Below are positions 1 to 12,169 of a DNA stretch of 64,000 nt, piece after piece. Source of the stretch: Cordilura impudica. Taxonomy: Eukaryota > Arthropoda > Insecta > Diptera > Scathophagidae. Under the pieces are notes generated by a model. The model saw only the letters and a program-made list of their open reading frames with translations, was not told the origin of the DNA and made no database searches. The stretch spans positions 224,001,340 through 224,065,339 of the forward strand of contig OY821518.1 of assembly GCA_963682025.1 (NCBI GenBank), given 5' to 3'. The position numbers were made by a program, and so were the translations under genes. The number at the start of each line of letters is the position of its first letter. Position 1 is the stretch's first letter.

Positions 1-172
1 CCCATATAAACACACTTGAAATTTTCAATCGCTTTGCGCCACGACTAAACGTTTTTTGATTGGCCCAAAACTTTATATTTCTCAGTTTTTTTGCTATTCG
101 CATATTTGTAGGGGGTGAGACCGACAGTTTGAACACTTTTTTTTCCTCTCCATGTAACGAAGGGCCACCCTA
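1..172. mobile_element. terminal part of a TIR DNA transposon (right end)
   Basis: The stretch ends in CCACCCTAATG, preceded by a T-rich run and CTCCATG. The right end of the 4.97 kb transposon further along (ending near 49682) has the same layout: CTCCAT, then a short spacer, then CCACCCTAAT. I infer the right end of a related transposon whose body lies left of the window. The opposite end and any target duplication are not visible. Confidence 0.35.
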
Positions 173-319
173 ATGTATATGTATAAAAAATTTATGAATA
201 TTTAAGTAAAATACATTTAATTGTGAATTTTAAAATAAAATTCATAATTCATTTTATATATTTCTTGAACACACAGAATATATATAAATGTGTTTGTTAA
301 TAAATAGTTTTATAAGAGC

Positions 320-605
320 TTAACGGTATTATAATCAATTTTAGCTAATTCAGCACACGGCTTTTGATTTACAATTTTGGCAAACACATTAACCAATTAA
401 ATAAATACATGCATTATATAGTTTTATGCGTTTTATATATTTGTTTGTAGCAACTTTAAATGATTATTACTCCCAAAAAATGTACCAAATTGTGCACATC
501 TGCAAAGAAATACCTTTCAAATGGTATATTTTTTTTCAAAATCGGTTTATAACTAAAAGCGTAGAAGAGGTAACAAGGAATCACCTTGCCTATTAATACT
601 ATAGA
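320..605 (-). mobile_element. degenerate short Helitron (family C)
   Basis: Read on the minus strand, the element starts with TCTATAGTATTAATAGGC at 605. It then follows the other family C copies, including a segment meaning 'aaatacctttcaaa' and 'gtagcaactttaaatg' on the plus strand. The base outside the 5' end is A, as expected for Helitron insertion between A and T. The 3' part with hairpin and CTAG is eroded, so the left border near 320 is approximate. Family C has complete copies at 9512, 41909 and 42842. Confidence 0.5.
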
Positions 606-3600
606 TATTAAAAAATTTTACAAAGATTTAAAAATTAGTATTATAATATAACTGTTTCATTAAGTACTTCTTTGGAAATATTGCTCAAAACAATTATAAC
701 AATTAAATTCATTAACAGTTGTTATACCTTTTTTTTGAGAAGCTTCCCAAATAATTTCTTTAGGGGCATTTTTATAACACTTCAAAATATTTTCATATTT
801 TAAATTAATAAAAGAACACAATATGAAAAATTTCATAAATTTTGAAAACTTATCCTCGGAAGCCTTTCTAAAATTCCTTGAATTAAATTTCTGCCAAAAA
901 AGTTAAACATAAAAGTTATTAAAAAATTTGTAAACTAATATCAACTGGTTCGCAAACAGTTTCTGCGGAAGCGGTTCTGGACAAATTCATTGTAAATTGG
1001 TATTTACAATAAATTGGAATTTACAATCAATTTCTTTTGCAAAAACAAAGTTGTATAAAAATAAAATTCGTTAATAACTTATAAAATCTTCTTGAAAAAA
1101 CTTCTTTGAAATAATTAAAATTTTTGACTGTGATATAATAATATTAGTTTTTATTTTTTTATTCTTATGTTGTATTGTGGGGAAAAAAGACTTAAGTTTT
1201 TTCATCAAATTTGAATAAATAATGGTATTTTTAAACAAGTTGTATTAAAATATTTAGTTAATTGTTTTAATTTCGCCAAATTTATATTTAAAATCTAAGA
1301 ATAGACAATATTATCAGACAATACTTGGTAAAAAAAAAATTATATTCCATTTAATAAAAATTGGTACAAAAGTTTCACTTTCATCAGCTAAGAAATATAT
1401 ACAATAAAAACTGTACCTCTATAAATAAATAAATTTTGTTATCTTAAAATTTTTATACTGATATTTCATATTTGAATTTGAAAATTTCTTTATAACTCTG
1501 GAACTAATAAAAAATACAATCCTGAAATTTAGCACAGCCATAACATATATTTGTTTAACTATTTTTTAAATATTCAATCACAAAAATTTTATCATAAAAT
1601 CGTGACCTTTGACCTATCGCAAATAAAAATTTTTATACTGTATTATTCTCGACCATTTCAGTTAATTAATATGATTTTTTCACATTTCGTACCGCCATTT
1701 TGAATTGTTGGAGCTAGAGGTCCAAACTTTTGTATGCCACAATTTATCAAATCTTAAGAGGGTGTAGTTGAAACACGATATTTTCTTCATTGGCTGATAT
1801 GTTTATATCTTTAAAAAATTCCTGATATGTTGTATTTAATGTAAATGTGACTTGTACAAACGTAACTAAAAAAAATAATTTTAAAAAATTTTATAAAATA
1901 AAAATAATTTTTACAATTTTTTAAATTTGATGTGAATTTGAATTTGAAACTAAAAGCAAATGAAAAAAAGAAAAATGCGATTGTAAATAACGAATTTTTT
2001 AAAAATATATATAAAACTGTTTAATTTAATTTTATTTTTTGAACAAAAATTTGTTGGAAATTGAATAAAGTTATTGTATTAAATAAACTTAAAAAAGCTT
2101 TTATAATTTGTTAATGAATCAAAACATTTATATTTATTAAATTCTTTACAAACTTTCTATATTTTGGTTTAGTTAACATATGTCTAAGAATTGGCAACCC
2201 TTTTCGATATATATCTTTTCTTGATAAATTTTTTTTTACTAAAACAGTCATACTACAAATAAATGCATTACAAGAATTATGCAAATTTTTCTTTAGACTT
2301 TGCAAATGTTGGTGCTCCTTTTTACACATTTTCTTCTTGTCAAATGATCTCAAAAGAATAAAAAAAAAATACTACCAAGTGAATAAATAAATAAAAATGA
2401 AACTAAACAGATACAGCTGGCTAGAATGAATAACTTCGATACAAAACAAAAAAACAAAAAACAGTTAAAAACAAATAATAACAAGAATATACAAATACTG
2501 CTAATTGTCAGAAGAAAAAAAAACTTTAAAGGCTTACCTTAATAAGTCGACAAAAATAATCCAATTGCTTAGAAGTACCAGTATATGTTATCTTAAAATT
2601 TTGAGACACAAATTTTTTACAAGATTTTTTCTACAGAATTTTTTCTATTGTAAATTATTCTCTTAAAATTTCACAATTTATTATTTGGTTGTTAATTTTT
2701 TTTTTTGTATTAAATCAACAATTTTCTTTATAGACTCCAAAAATATCACTTCTTATAATACTTTTCTTCAATTTTGCTTTGAAAGGAAACTTGTTTTCTT
2801 GCTGATTTTTCTAGCCACCTTTTTTTTGCATAATAAATTTTTTAAGTTTTTTTTTAATTCTGGTAATATACGACCTCTTTTGTTTAATTAGTGGAAAAAA
2901 TTCTGTATAATTTGTTTAAAATTTTATTATTATTTTTTCCATGAATTATCTTATAACATAACTTCTTAACCATAATACACGTTTCTTTTTAAATCAACCA
3001 AAAATTTTCTTAACTTTATAACCGTTTCCCACAAAACAAACGCGTTGCCGTTCTCTCTTAATATTAAAGCTTAACTACCAACTCATTCAGCAGTCGTTGA
3101 AGAACTAAATTGCTTTCTTTTCTTTCTACTTTAACTTACGAATCGACCATTGGTCTTGGTTTCGCTCAAAAAATAACACAAAAAAATCATGCAAAACCTT
3201 AAAACTAAATACACTTGTACTAATATACACACACACTCATATGCCTTATGTGCAGTATTAACCCTCTAACATATCATAATTTTAGTGGCTGAACAATTTT
3301 TTCTTAAATTTTTAGTAAAATTGTATACTTGGACTTTCCGAATGGTTCAAGAATTCATGTTTTAGCCAAATTAAAGCTTGAGAGAAAGACTAAATAGATT
3401 TTACTGCGCCTATAATCTATCATTTCGTTTTTAAAAGATTATTATTTCAAAGGATTATTTTTTTGAAATATGTATTTATGATATTGCTGTTGCTATCAAA
3501 TGAGACAATGAATAAAATCATAATGAGGATTAAATTCAAATTAAAAATAAATATCCTTATGGCTTCATTAGTTAATTGCTAATAAAATTTTGCAGTTTTG

Positions 3601-4520
3601 TTCCACATGAAAATTTAATATCGATCAGAAGAGTGTGATCATTAAAGCTGGCCACAAAAGTTTTGAAGAAAAAGTTTGGGTTTAAAATATTAATAAGCTT
3701 ATAATAATTTAGAAAAAGCTGTCCTGAAATTTTGATGGGTTTCGGAGGTTTTTGAGTTCCCAATGCCCCATAGAGTCTAGGAAAATTAATATTTTCAAAT
3801 AATTTTATATTTTGAAACTTCTTTTTTTTTCAAATCGCAGAAAATTTTTTATAGGACCACCCCTTAGCGATTTTGTAACCTCCACCATATTTCGAATTTT
3901 CTAGTACAACTATAGAAATCTCGTTGTATTTCATTTAACATCAAACTATTTCTTAGAATAACACCGCTTGGGGTTTTGGAACTGCCCCAACGAAATGTTG
4001 CAGTTAAATATATTATTTAAAACATTTCTTTTATTTATTTATAAAAATTTTTTTTCCATTGGACCATTTAAAAGTAAAGTTAGTTTTTAAAAATTTTATT
4101 TTTAATCGACATATGAAACCCTTTTCTATTTTAAATCCGATAGGACCATAGTCGGGTGGCTTAAACCTTTACATTAATAGAATTTTCAGTAAAATTAATT
4201 GCTTAAATTTTAATTTAATTTTATGTAACAAAACTGTTTATAACTTAAATTGTATAAGAAATTGTTCCACAGGACCATACATTGGGCGTTTTCAAACCCC
4301 TCTCCATTTAATTTTAAAGGAAAATAATTTTTTTAGAATTTAACTTTTATTTTAAATGTGGAACTATTTTAGTTTCAAATACCGTCAGTAATTTTTTATT
4401 AGACCAGGCCTCACGTTTTTAAACAAAACCCAGTCAAATTTTCCAGAAAAACATTTCTTAATTTTACAGTTTTGTTCCATCGGTAATTTAATTTTTACAA
4501 AAACAATCTGGTATTCATAT
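606..4520. other. AT-rich non-coding DNA, no recognised gene
   Basis: Nearly 4 kb of very AT-rich sequence. All open frames are short, low-complexity and rich in K, N, F and I, and none resembles a known family. The stretch at about 3040-3180 is less AT-rich and less repetitive than the rest. It could be a non-coding part of a host gene (UTR or intron), but nothing in the sequence proves this. Confidence 0.55.
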
Positions 4521-4876
4521 TATTTTATTTAATTTCATTTAATTTAGTTTTATTTTGTTATTTTATTTTAAATTATTTTATTTTATGTTATTTTGTTTTA
4601 TTTTTGTTTTATTTTATTTCATTTTATCTTATTTTATCTTATTTTATTATATTTCATTTTATTTTACTTGTTTTTATTTATTTAATTTATTTTATTTTAT
4701 TTTATTTTATTTTATTTTGATTTATTTTATTTTATTTTTATTTTTATTTTATTTTATCTTATTTTATTTTATTTTACTTGATTTTTTTTTAAATTTATTT
4801 TATTTCATTTTATTTTATTTTATTTTATTTTATTTTATTTTATTTTATTTTATTTTATTTTATTTTATTTTATTTT

Positions 4877-5059
4877 CCTTTCTTTTCTTTTCTTTTCTTT
4901 TCTTTTCTTTTCTTTTCTTTTCTTTTCTTTTCTTTTCTTTTCTTTTCTTTTCTTTTCTTTTCTTTTATTTTCTTTTCTTTTCTTTTCTTTTCTTTTCTTT
5001 TCTTTTCTTTTCTTTTCTTCTCTTTTCTTTTCTTTTCTTTTCTTTTCTTTTCTTTCCTT
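4877..5059. repeat. (TTTTC)n block 1
   Basis: About 36 consecutive TTTTC units with only two interruptions (a TTTTA near 4966 and a TTCTC near 5019). It is a homopyrimidine mirror repeat within the larger TTTTA tract. Confidence 0.95.
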
Positions 5060-5660
5060 TTATTTTATTTTATTTTATTTAATTTTTATTTTATTTCATT
5101 TTATTTTTATTTTATTTCATTTTATTTTATTTCATTTTATTTTATTTTATTTTATTTTATTTTATTTCATTTTATTTTATTTTTTTTTAATATATTTTAT
5201 TTTACTTTTTTATTTTTTTTAAATTTATTTTATTTTATTTTATTTTATTTAATTTTATTTTATTTTATTTTATTTTATTTTATTTTATTTTATTTTATTT
5301 TATTTTATTTTATTTTATTTTATTTTATTTTATTTTATTTTAATTTAATTTATTTTATTTTATTTTTTTTTATTTTATTTTATTTTATTTTATTTTATTT
5401 TATTTTGATTTATTTTATTTTATTTCATTTTATTTTATTTTATTTTATTTTATTTTTATTTTATTTTATTTTATTTTATTTTATTTTATTTTATTTTATT
5501 TTATTTTATTTTACTTGATTTTATTTCTTTAATTTATTTTATTTCATTTTATTTTATTTTAGTTTATTTTATTTTATTTTATTTTATTTTATTTTATTTT
5601 ATTTTATTTTATTTTATTTTATTTTATTTTATTTTATTTTATTTTATTTTATTTTATTTT

Positions 5661-5810
5661 CTTTTCTTTTCTTTTCTTTTCTTTTCTTTTCTTTTCTTTT
5701 CTTTTCTTTTCTTTTCTTTTCTTTTCTTTTCTTTTCTTTTCTTTTCTTTTCTTTTCTTTTCTTTTCTTTTCTTTTCTTTTCTTTTCTTTTCTTCTCTTTT
5801 CTTTTCTTTT
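5661..5810. repeat. (TTTTC)n block 2
   Basis: About 30 TTTTC units, again with one TTCTC variant near the right end, at the same relative place as in block 1. The shared variant supports block duplication rather than independent expansion. Confidence 0.95.
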
Positions 5811-6335
5811 ATTTTATTTTATTTTATTTTATTTTATTTAATTTTATTTTATTTTATTTAATTTTTATTTTATTTCATTTTATTTTTATTTTATTTTATT
5901 TTATTTCATTTTATTTCATTTCATTTTATTTTTTTTTTTTATTATATTTTATTTTACTCTTTTATTTTTTTTAAATTTATTTTATTTTATTTTATTTTAT
6001 TTCATTTTATTTTATTTTATTTTATTTTATTTTATTTTATTTTATTTTATTTTATTTTATTTTAATATATTTTATTTTATTTTTCTTATTAATATTTTAT
6101 TTTATTTTATTTTATTTTATTTTATTTTATTTTAATTTATTTATTTTATTTTATTTTATTTTATTTTATTTCATTTTATTTTATTTTTTTTTAATATTTT
6201 TATTTTATTTTTTTAAAATTTATTTTATTTTATTTTATTTTAATATATTTTATTTTATTTTTTTTTATTATTATTTTATTTTATTTTATTTTACTTTATT
6301 TTATTTTATTTAATTTCATTTATTTATTTAGTTAT

Positions 6336-7866
6336 TAAATTTGTTTACCGATAAAAACACCATTTATATTCTCATGATTAGAGTAAAGAAGGAATAATAG
6401 TAACGAGCATTGATGTTTAAACATTTACGAGTAAAATTTTAATTTTAAACAATTTATAAAAGCGGATTTAAAAAATTGCAATAAAAAAAATGATACCTTT
6501 AAAAACGTAAAGAATTAAATTGCATTAAAACTTTGATTTTAAAATAACATGTTTATGCAAAACTATAAAAATCAAAAAAGGGAGATTTTGAAATGCATGG
6601 TATTTATATATATAAAAAAAATTTAATGTTCGAAGCTAGAGAGTTCTAAAGACGTACTCAATGGATATAAAAATGCCATTCAGTTATTGTAGTTCGATAT
6701 ATAATTAGAGTCAAATCATTATTCCTATATGATAGAGAAAATGTTAATCTCTCATAGAAATACGAAGGTTCTTGAGTATAAATAATTTTGTGGAGTAGGC
6801 TTAAAGTTCGTATACAAGCAAACATATAACCTTGACATATTCTTCCCGATACCATAATCACATTTTACAACAGCATTGTAGGCAACATTTTTACGTTAGC
6901 TTATAATATCAGTTTTTGCAAAACTTTCACATCCATATAAATACGTTCTAGCTAATAGTATGCGAATTTTTGTGTTTTCCATTAGATTCGCAACACAAAG
7001 TAAACTTTTCCAGCAGTAGCAATTATATGGTCTGAAGAGGTAAGAGTATTATTGAATATTATACCATTTAAATTGTTTTTTTTTTAAAATAATAAAATAA
7101 AACACATTTATTATTTTTGAATGAGTAGTTTCAATATTATTATTTAAATTTATTTTATGTTGTGTAAGGAAATAATTATTTAAGTGTTGTAAAAACACCA
7201 CAAATCTATAAAACTGCATTAAATATATCAAATTCAAGGATTTAGAGACTGTCCAAGAAATATTAACCTAAGATCAGTCTTATGTTAATTAATTAGTAAA
7301 TAAAAATAATAGTTGGATTAGTGAGGACATTTCAAGTATTTCGCTCACTCTACGTCTCCTATAAAAAAAAAGTTTTTTACACTTTTTAAAATTTTAAATA
7401 CTTTAAAAATCGTTATACTTTCAAAGTACATTATTGATATCCATTTATCCTCATATTGTAATGTATGAAAACATTTTAATTGATACTGTTAATGGCCTTA
7501 AAGATTGTGAAGAATAATTTAAATATATATTTTTGAAAAATTTAATCAATTGTAATTTCGAAATCCACTAAAAAGGAGACAGAATCACTGCAAACACAGT
7601 TTTAATTCATATAGAATCTAGATGTGGGCCATATAGTTTTGTTCGTGCGTACGTTCATTTTTTTTTTTTTTTGCATTTTTCCGCTATTTTCGTATAAGGG
7701 AATTCAGTTTAAAAACTTATTAACTGTATTCGCATTTTTAACAAAATAATTCGAAATTTGGTTACAAAATAAATGTACCACATTGTCAGCTCTGTCCGTT
7801 ACAGAGTTAAAAATTAAGAGTTGAACTAAATAGTATCTTTGCATCGGTTAGTACGTTCTTCAGACG

Positions 7867-7903
<37 letters not shown>

Positions 7904-9080
7904 GCTCTCACCTGGGTTTAATATTTCTTGTTATCGTTGTCGTTTGTGTTGTAGTATATTTATCAGTTTGTGCACGGTTTTCATTACACTTTTTTTGTTT
8001 TCAAATTTGTATTTTGTGTATTTTGTTACACTTTGTAAAATTATGTCTCTCTTCTCGTATCTCTCTCTCTCTCTCGTTGTTTCTTTGTATTTTGTTAGTT
8101 AGTTAAATGTAAGTAGTTTTGTTTTCAGGTGAGAATGAGGTTTTCGATTGTTTTTTTGTCATAATCTTGTGAGTAAATGAGCACGTTTTAAGAAACTGAA
8201 TACTTTTATTCATTTTGTTGCAAGGGATTTTTTGGTACAAATTGAAAACAGGGGTAAAAAGATATTTTAATAAAAAAACACTTAATTATTAGCTTCGTTT
8301 AAAGTACAATTTTTAAAAAAGCTGATAAATATCACAAATCTTAAGATTGCCATCCAAACACAGCACTCGTGCTCGTCAAGACACTGTACCAGTGATTTAT
8401 TTTAGATTAAGTATATAGACAATTTACTGTTTGTTTTGATATTAAATGTTTACAAAAGAATTAAGTTTTTGCATTAGATTAAATGAACAAGTGCATGTTT
8501 GATTAAATGAAATTGAATGCATTTGTTATTCTCATTTCGATAAGAAGTTTTAAACAAAAAATATTAAAAATTGATGCGTTTTGGAAATGTGTTAACATTT
8601 GCTTAGACACAAAGTGTTTGAATTACTTAATTTTGTTTTCTATATATAATTTTTTAGTAAAGTCACTTCTTTAGCTTAAGCCTGGTTTTATAATTGATTA
8701 TTTTATGGTATAAGAGTAATGACTTGTCGATAACGTTATTATGGAAACAAGTTAGGATTAAATGCTCATACTTTTTAATAGCAAAACAAAAAAATCAGAC
8801 CCCAAAAAATAAGTGGTTAAAAAAATCTAATTTGTTTTTAAAATATATAAGTATACTATGCATTCGATCGAGCCACTTTAAAAAACATTCTTCTATTTTG
8901 TTTCATTTTCATAAAATAATGGTTTTTATATTTTAGTAAATGAATTTCAAAATTAACATATCTTCAACAGAATCCTCAATTGACAATAATATAAAGTTTT
9001 TACTGTTTTGAACACATTCTTATAGACATGTATTGTAATAGAAATTTAACATATTTCCTGTTAGATTTTGTATTTTATGA
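6336..9080. other. AT-rich non-coding DNA with two CT microsatellites
   Basis: No recognisable gene or transposon. The interval at about 7800-8170 stands out: it is T/G rich, carries two CT runs, and is not obviously repeated elsewhere in the window. Such GAGA-type runs are common in fly promoter and 5' UTR DNA, so this could belong to an unseen host gene. That is only a suggestion. Confidence 0.5.
7870..7902. repeat. (CT)n microsatellite
   Basis: An uninterrupted run of about 16 CT dinucleotides. A shorter run of about seven CTs follows at 8061-8075. Confidence 0.97.
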
Positions 9081-9089
9081 ACTTATATA

Positions 9090-9300
9090 TGCTGATGTAC
9101 ATATATATTTTGATGAAATTTGGTACATAAGGTTTTATTGGTCATAGAATGATCACTATTATCGAAGCATGTTCAGACATAGCCCTCATATAAAATACTT
9201 CTAGAGATCGACTTAAATTGCCGTAAGATCCAGATCATACAAATAGCGATCAAATTTGGCTTAGAAAACCTGCGAGATGAGATAATATTTGTGTAACATC
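9090..9300 (+). mobile_element. ancient HINE family A fragment
   Basis: The order of short matches follows the plus-oriented HINE-A copies: 'ttttgatgaaatttggta', then a 'cggtccatgttcagac'-like segment, then 'ttaaattgccgtaagatcc'. Divergence is high and neither terminus is present. Confidence 0.45.
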
Positions 9301-9511
9301 GTTATTAGTCGGACGATGGACCGATCATAAACATATTTAGTAGTCACTTATTTTTCTTATAAAGATATATAAAGCAAGTTTATTAAATATGTTCTTCTTC
9401 CTTAAGAGACGTATGTACGTGAAGATTGGAGAGTAACTTTAATTAGTTAGTTGTAACTTGTTCTTTATCTCCAATTCATTTCATTAAATTACAAATTTAA
9501 ATATGATAATA

Positions 9512-9883
9512 TCTATAATATTAATAGGCTAGGCGATTTCTTGTTACCGATGTTTTGTTCTACCATTTTATCTCGAAATTGACCAAACATATATTATTTG
9601 AAAGGTATTTCTTTTTAGCTGTTCACCAGTTTTACAGATTTTAAAATTTTTTCCTTTATTTTGGGTAAATTGCATTTAAAGTTGCTACTAACACATACAT
9701 AAAATTATATATGTATATGCTATGCGTATGTTTATTAAATTTGTTAATGTGTTTGTTAATGAGTGTGTTATCTTCATTCACAATAATCATAAGCCAAAAA
9801 AGTGTTGGTTTGAGAATTGGCTAAGTTGAGAAATAAAGTTGCTTAGAAATTGCACTCGAATTTCGAGCGCTGGAATCTGCTAG
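9512..9883 (+). mobile_element. complete non-autonomous Helitron, family C
   Basis: The element starts with TCTATAATATTAATAGGC directly after a host A and ends with CTAG. A hairpin CTCGAA-T-TTCGAG lies at 9855-9867, 12 nt upstream of CTAG. These are the canonical hallmarks of rolling-circle Helitrons: 5' TC, a 3' stem-loop, a CTRR end, and no target duplication. The base after CTAG is A here instead of the usual T, while the copies at 41909 and 42842 have T. No coding capacity is present in its 372 bp. Confidence 0.85.
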
Positions 9884-9944
9884 ACATAATTAAACATATG
9901 TTAAAAGGAAATAAATAGAAAATAACTTTATATTAGGGCTTTTA

Positions 9945-10328
9945 CTACGATTATGCCTATAGGGTTAATTTTTGAATATTTCATTAATGAGAATATTAAA
10001 CGCAGATTTAATCCAGATCTATATGATAATTTGGATCTTTGGCCAATTAAAGTCATTCTCCAAGGGGCATTTGTGTGGGGACTACGTCCGAAAAAGCACC
10101 GATTTTCACCAATTTCAATACCGATTACGCTGTAGTCAAACAACTTATTTACAAAATTTCATCGAAAAATATTTGCGACCTCTAGTTTGACTACAATGTT
10201 TACATGGGCACATAGACAGATTGATAGACAAACTGACAGATAGACAGACAGACAGACGTTAAATCGCCTCTGAGCCGATCAGTATAATAAATGGTGAATC
10301 GAAATCAAATATTTTTGGCAAAGAGTAT
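9945..10328 (-). mobile_element. ancient HINE family A fragment
   Basis: The block contains the family order 'tatgataatttggat', 'caccgattttcaccaatttc', 'atatttgcgacct', then a degenerate GACAGACAGACAGACG microsatellite and 'gatcagtataataaatgg'. It is strongly diverged from the younger copy immediately downstream and lacks the TAGTCGGTCTAGACCGACTA hairpin. Confidence 0.6.
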
Positions 10329-10594
10329 TATAATATTTTGAATTATTGTTATTTTGTATAGAACTATAAAATTTTTCAACTAAATCAGGTTTTAGGTACC
10401 TATGTCAATTTTGGATATTCTACAATCAATTGGACTTAATGGAATTAATTTTTTCTTTATTCATGATAATTTATGTTTTTTGGAATTTGGAATTCGGTTA
10501 CCATTATAATATTTATTTTATTTTAATTCTTAGCTATTTTAAAATGCAACAAATATTCTTCGCTAACAACTTTATAAACATAATTCATTTAAAA

Positions 10595-11336
10595 CAAGTA
10601 AGAAAATTATAGTCGGTCTAGACCGACCATACGATACCCTATACCATGCGTTTAGAGACCCTATCTCTCAGGCCCAACTAACTGGATATAGAAAATAAGC
10701 ATAAATCAAATTTGAGTGATATAAATTTGGATGATATATCTATATGGGGACTAGGCCCAAAAATGGACCGATCCTGACCATGTTTGGTAAAGTCTCTTGT
10801 ATTTTGCAAAAATATATACAAACAAAATTCGAGAAGAATCAGTGCAATATTTTTGTTTTTTGATAGATTTAGGTGAAGATCGGGAAGCAGCTCTATATGG
10901 GGCCTATGACTAAGAGTTGTCCCATAGGTATCATTTTTGGACTACTGATTAATGGATGTAATAAACACATACACACCCAATTTGACTAAGATTTATATGA
11001 CAATTTGGATCTTATGGCAATTTATGTTGATTTCATTTGTATGGGGGCTAGGTCTGAACATGAACCGATTCTCACCAATTACAATAGCGTTTATCCTATG
11101 GCCGGTAAAAGCTTATGTACCAAATTATATCACAATACATTCATATTTGCGACCTACAGTTTGATTACAAGCTTTTCATGGACACACAGACGGACGGACA
11201 GACATCGTTACATCGAATCAGATAGTGATTCTGATTCGATCGGTATAATAAAAGATGGGTCTAGGTCAAATACTTTTGGTAGTTACAAACAGCAGCACAA
11301 TGTCATTATACCCAAACCACATAGTGGTATAGTGTA
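10595..11336 (-). mobile_element. HINE family A element (DINE-1-like, non-autonomous Helentron)
   Basis: On the minus strand the element runs from a 5' end near ATACCACTATGTGG (11336) to CTTACTTG at 10595. It has subterminal inverted repeats (ACCCTATACC against GGTATAGGGT), a short GTCC/GTCT microsatellite, a conserved middle part, and the near-terminal hairpin (here GTCGGTCTAGACCGAC). This is the layout described for Helentron-associated interspersed elements such as Drosophila DINE-1. There is no coding capacity. The short frames on the plus strand recur only because the copies are similar. Confidence 0.85.
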
Positions 11337-11494
11337 AAATGAAAGAACTCTCGATAGAAAAATTAGTTCAGCTTACCAAACAATGCCTTCATACAAATTA
11401 ATTAAACCGATTCAAATGTTTCGATAAAAAATATTGGGTTTTCCTACATAAAATTTTATTAGAACAACAAATGAAATTCTGTTGTAAATACCAA

Positions 11495-12165
11495 ATCAGA
11501 TAGTGAAATGTCGATTTTCTTCCGTCCGTCTGTCTGTCCGTATGTGTGTCTAAATAAACTGTGTAATCAAACTACTGGTCGCAAATTTGAACATATCGCA
11601 CCTTAAATACAAAAGTGACACCACTCAAAATTTCCAAAATTTACTTTTTTCCGTAAATTAATTCACAGTACACATTTCTAACTACTGCAAAAATTTATTT
11701 CTCATAACTATCTTCTTTAACAGTAAAAATGCCGTTATATCTGGGGCACAACTTGAGATAATATCAAATTAAAAAATTTCAGTCAGAGAGTCATAACTCA
11801 AAATTATATTTTATTTCCACAAACACAATATATATTAAAAAAAAAAAGTATAGCAAAACTTTCCTCAAAATAGACATTTTTCATAATAAAACCACATTTT
11901 TTAAATAATACAATAATTTTTACATATACAGTTTTTTGCCTCTTCTGAATATTTGAAAATTTTGAGTTGTGTGACTTTGGTATTTAAGGTGCGATATTGT
12001 GATCAAATTTGGTATATAAGCTTCTATCGGCTATAGAAAGAACGGTATTGAAATTGGTGAAAATGGGCGCATGTTCAGGCATCGACTTAAATAATATCCA
12101 AGTTATCATACAGATCTCGTTCAAATTGGGTTTGTGTGTGTTTATGACAGCCATTAATCAGTAAT
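11495..12165 (+). mobile_element. HINE family A fragment interrupted by a MITE
   Basis: It begins around the GTCCGTCTGTCTGTCCG microsatellite and continues to 'aatttgaacatat'. A 397 bp inverted-repeat element then intervenes, and the family A order resumes with 'tgtgatcaaatttggtat' and runs to 'gacagccattaatcag'. Both ends are missing, so it is an older truncated copy. Confidence 0.75.
11597..11993. mobile_element. MITE with about 40 bp terminal inverted repeats
   Basis: The ends are CGCACCTTAAATAC and its complement GTATTTAAGGTGCG. The inverted similarity runs inward about 40 bp, through 'aaagtgacaccactcaaaat'. The flanks duplicate ATAT, or only TA if the terminus is taken as TCGCACC. Removing the element plus one duplication restores a continuous HINE-A sequence, which proves the insertion. 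The interior is AT-rich without coding capacity. The superfamily is unassigned, and TA would suggest Tc1/mariner. Confidence 0.8.
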
Positions 12166-12169
12166 TTAA

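Larger units (their letters stand above)
4530..6335. repeat. (TTTTA)n / (TTTTC)n pentanucleotide microsatellite tract
   Basis: About 1.8 kb is built from TTTTA units with single-base variants (TTTCA, TTTTTA, TTTAA), interrupted by two blocks of pure TTTTC. The order TTTTA block, TTTTC block, TTTTA block, then a short 'tttttttaaatttatttta' spacer occurs twice, about 750-785 bp apart. This points to one larger duplication in addition to unit slippage. The plus strand is pyrimidine-rich throughout. An open frame at 4555-5082 reads only F, L, Y, I and S and is an artefact of the repeat. Confidence 0.97.

Noticed and set aside
4555..5082. 175-codon open frame of F, L, Y, I and S
   Set aside because: It is a by-product of the TTTTA/TTTTC pentamers, which lack stops in this frame. 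There is no real composition or start context.
7800..8170. Host promoter with GAGA sites
   Set aside because: CT runs alone are not enough. No initiator, downstream element or linked exon could be shown, so it is mentioned only as non-coding DNA.
10200..10260. CRISPR-like array of GACAGACAGACAGAC repeats
   Set aside because: These are simple tetranucleotide microsatellites inside HINE elements, with no spacers, in a eukaryotic genome.
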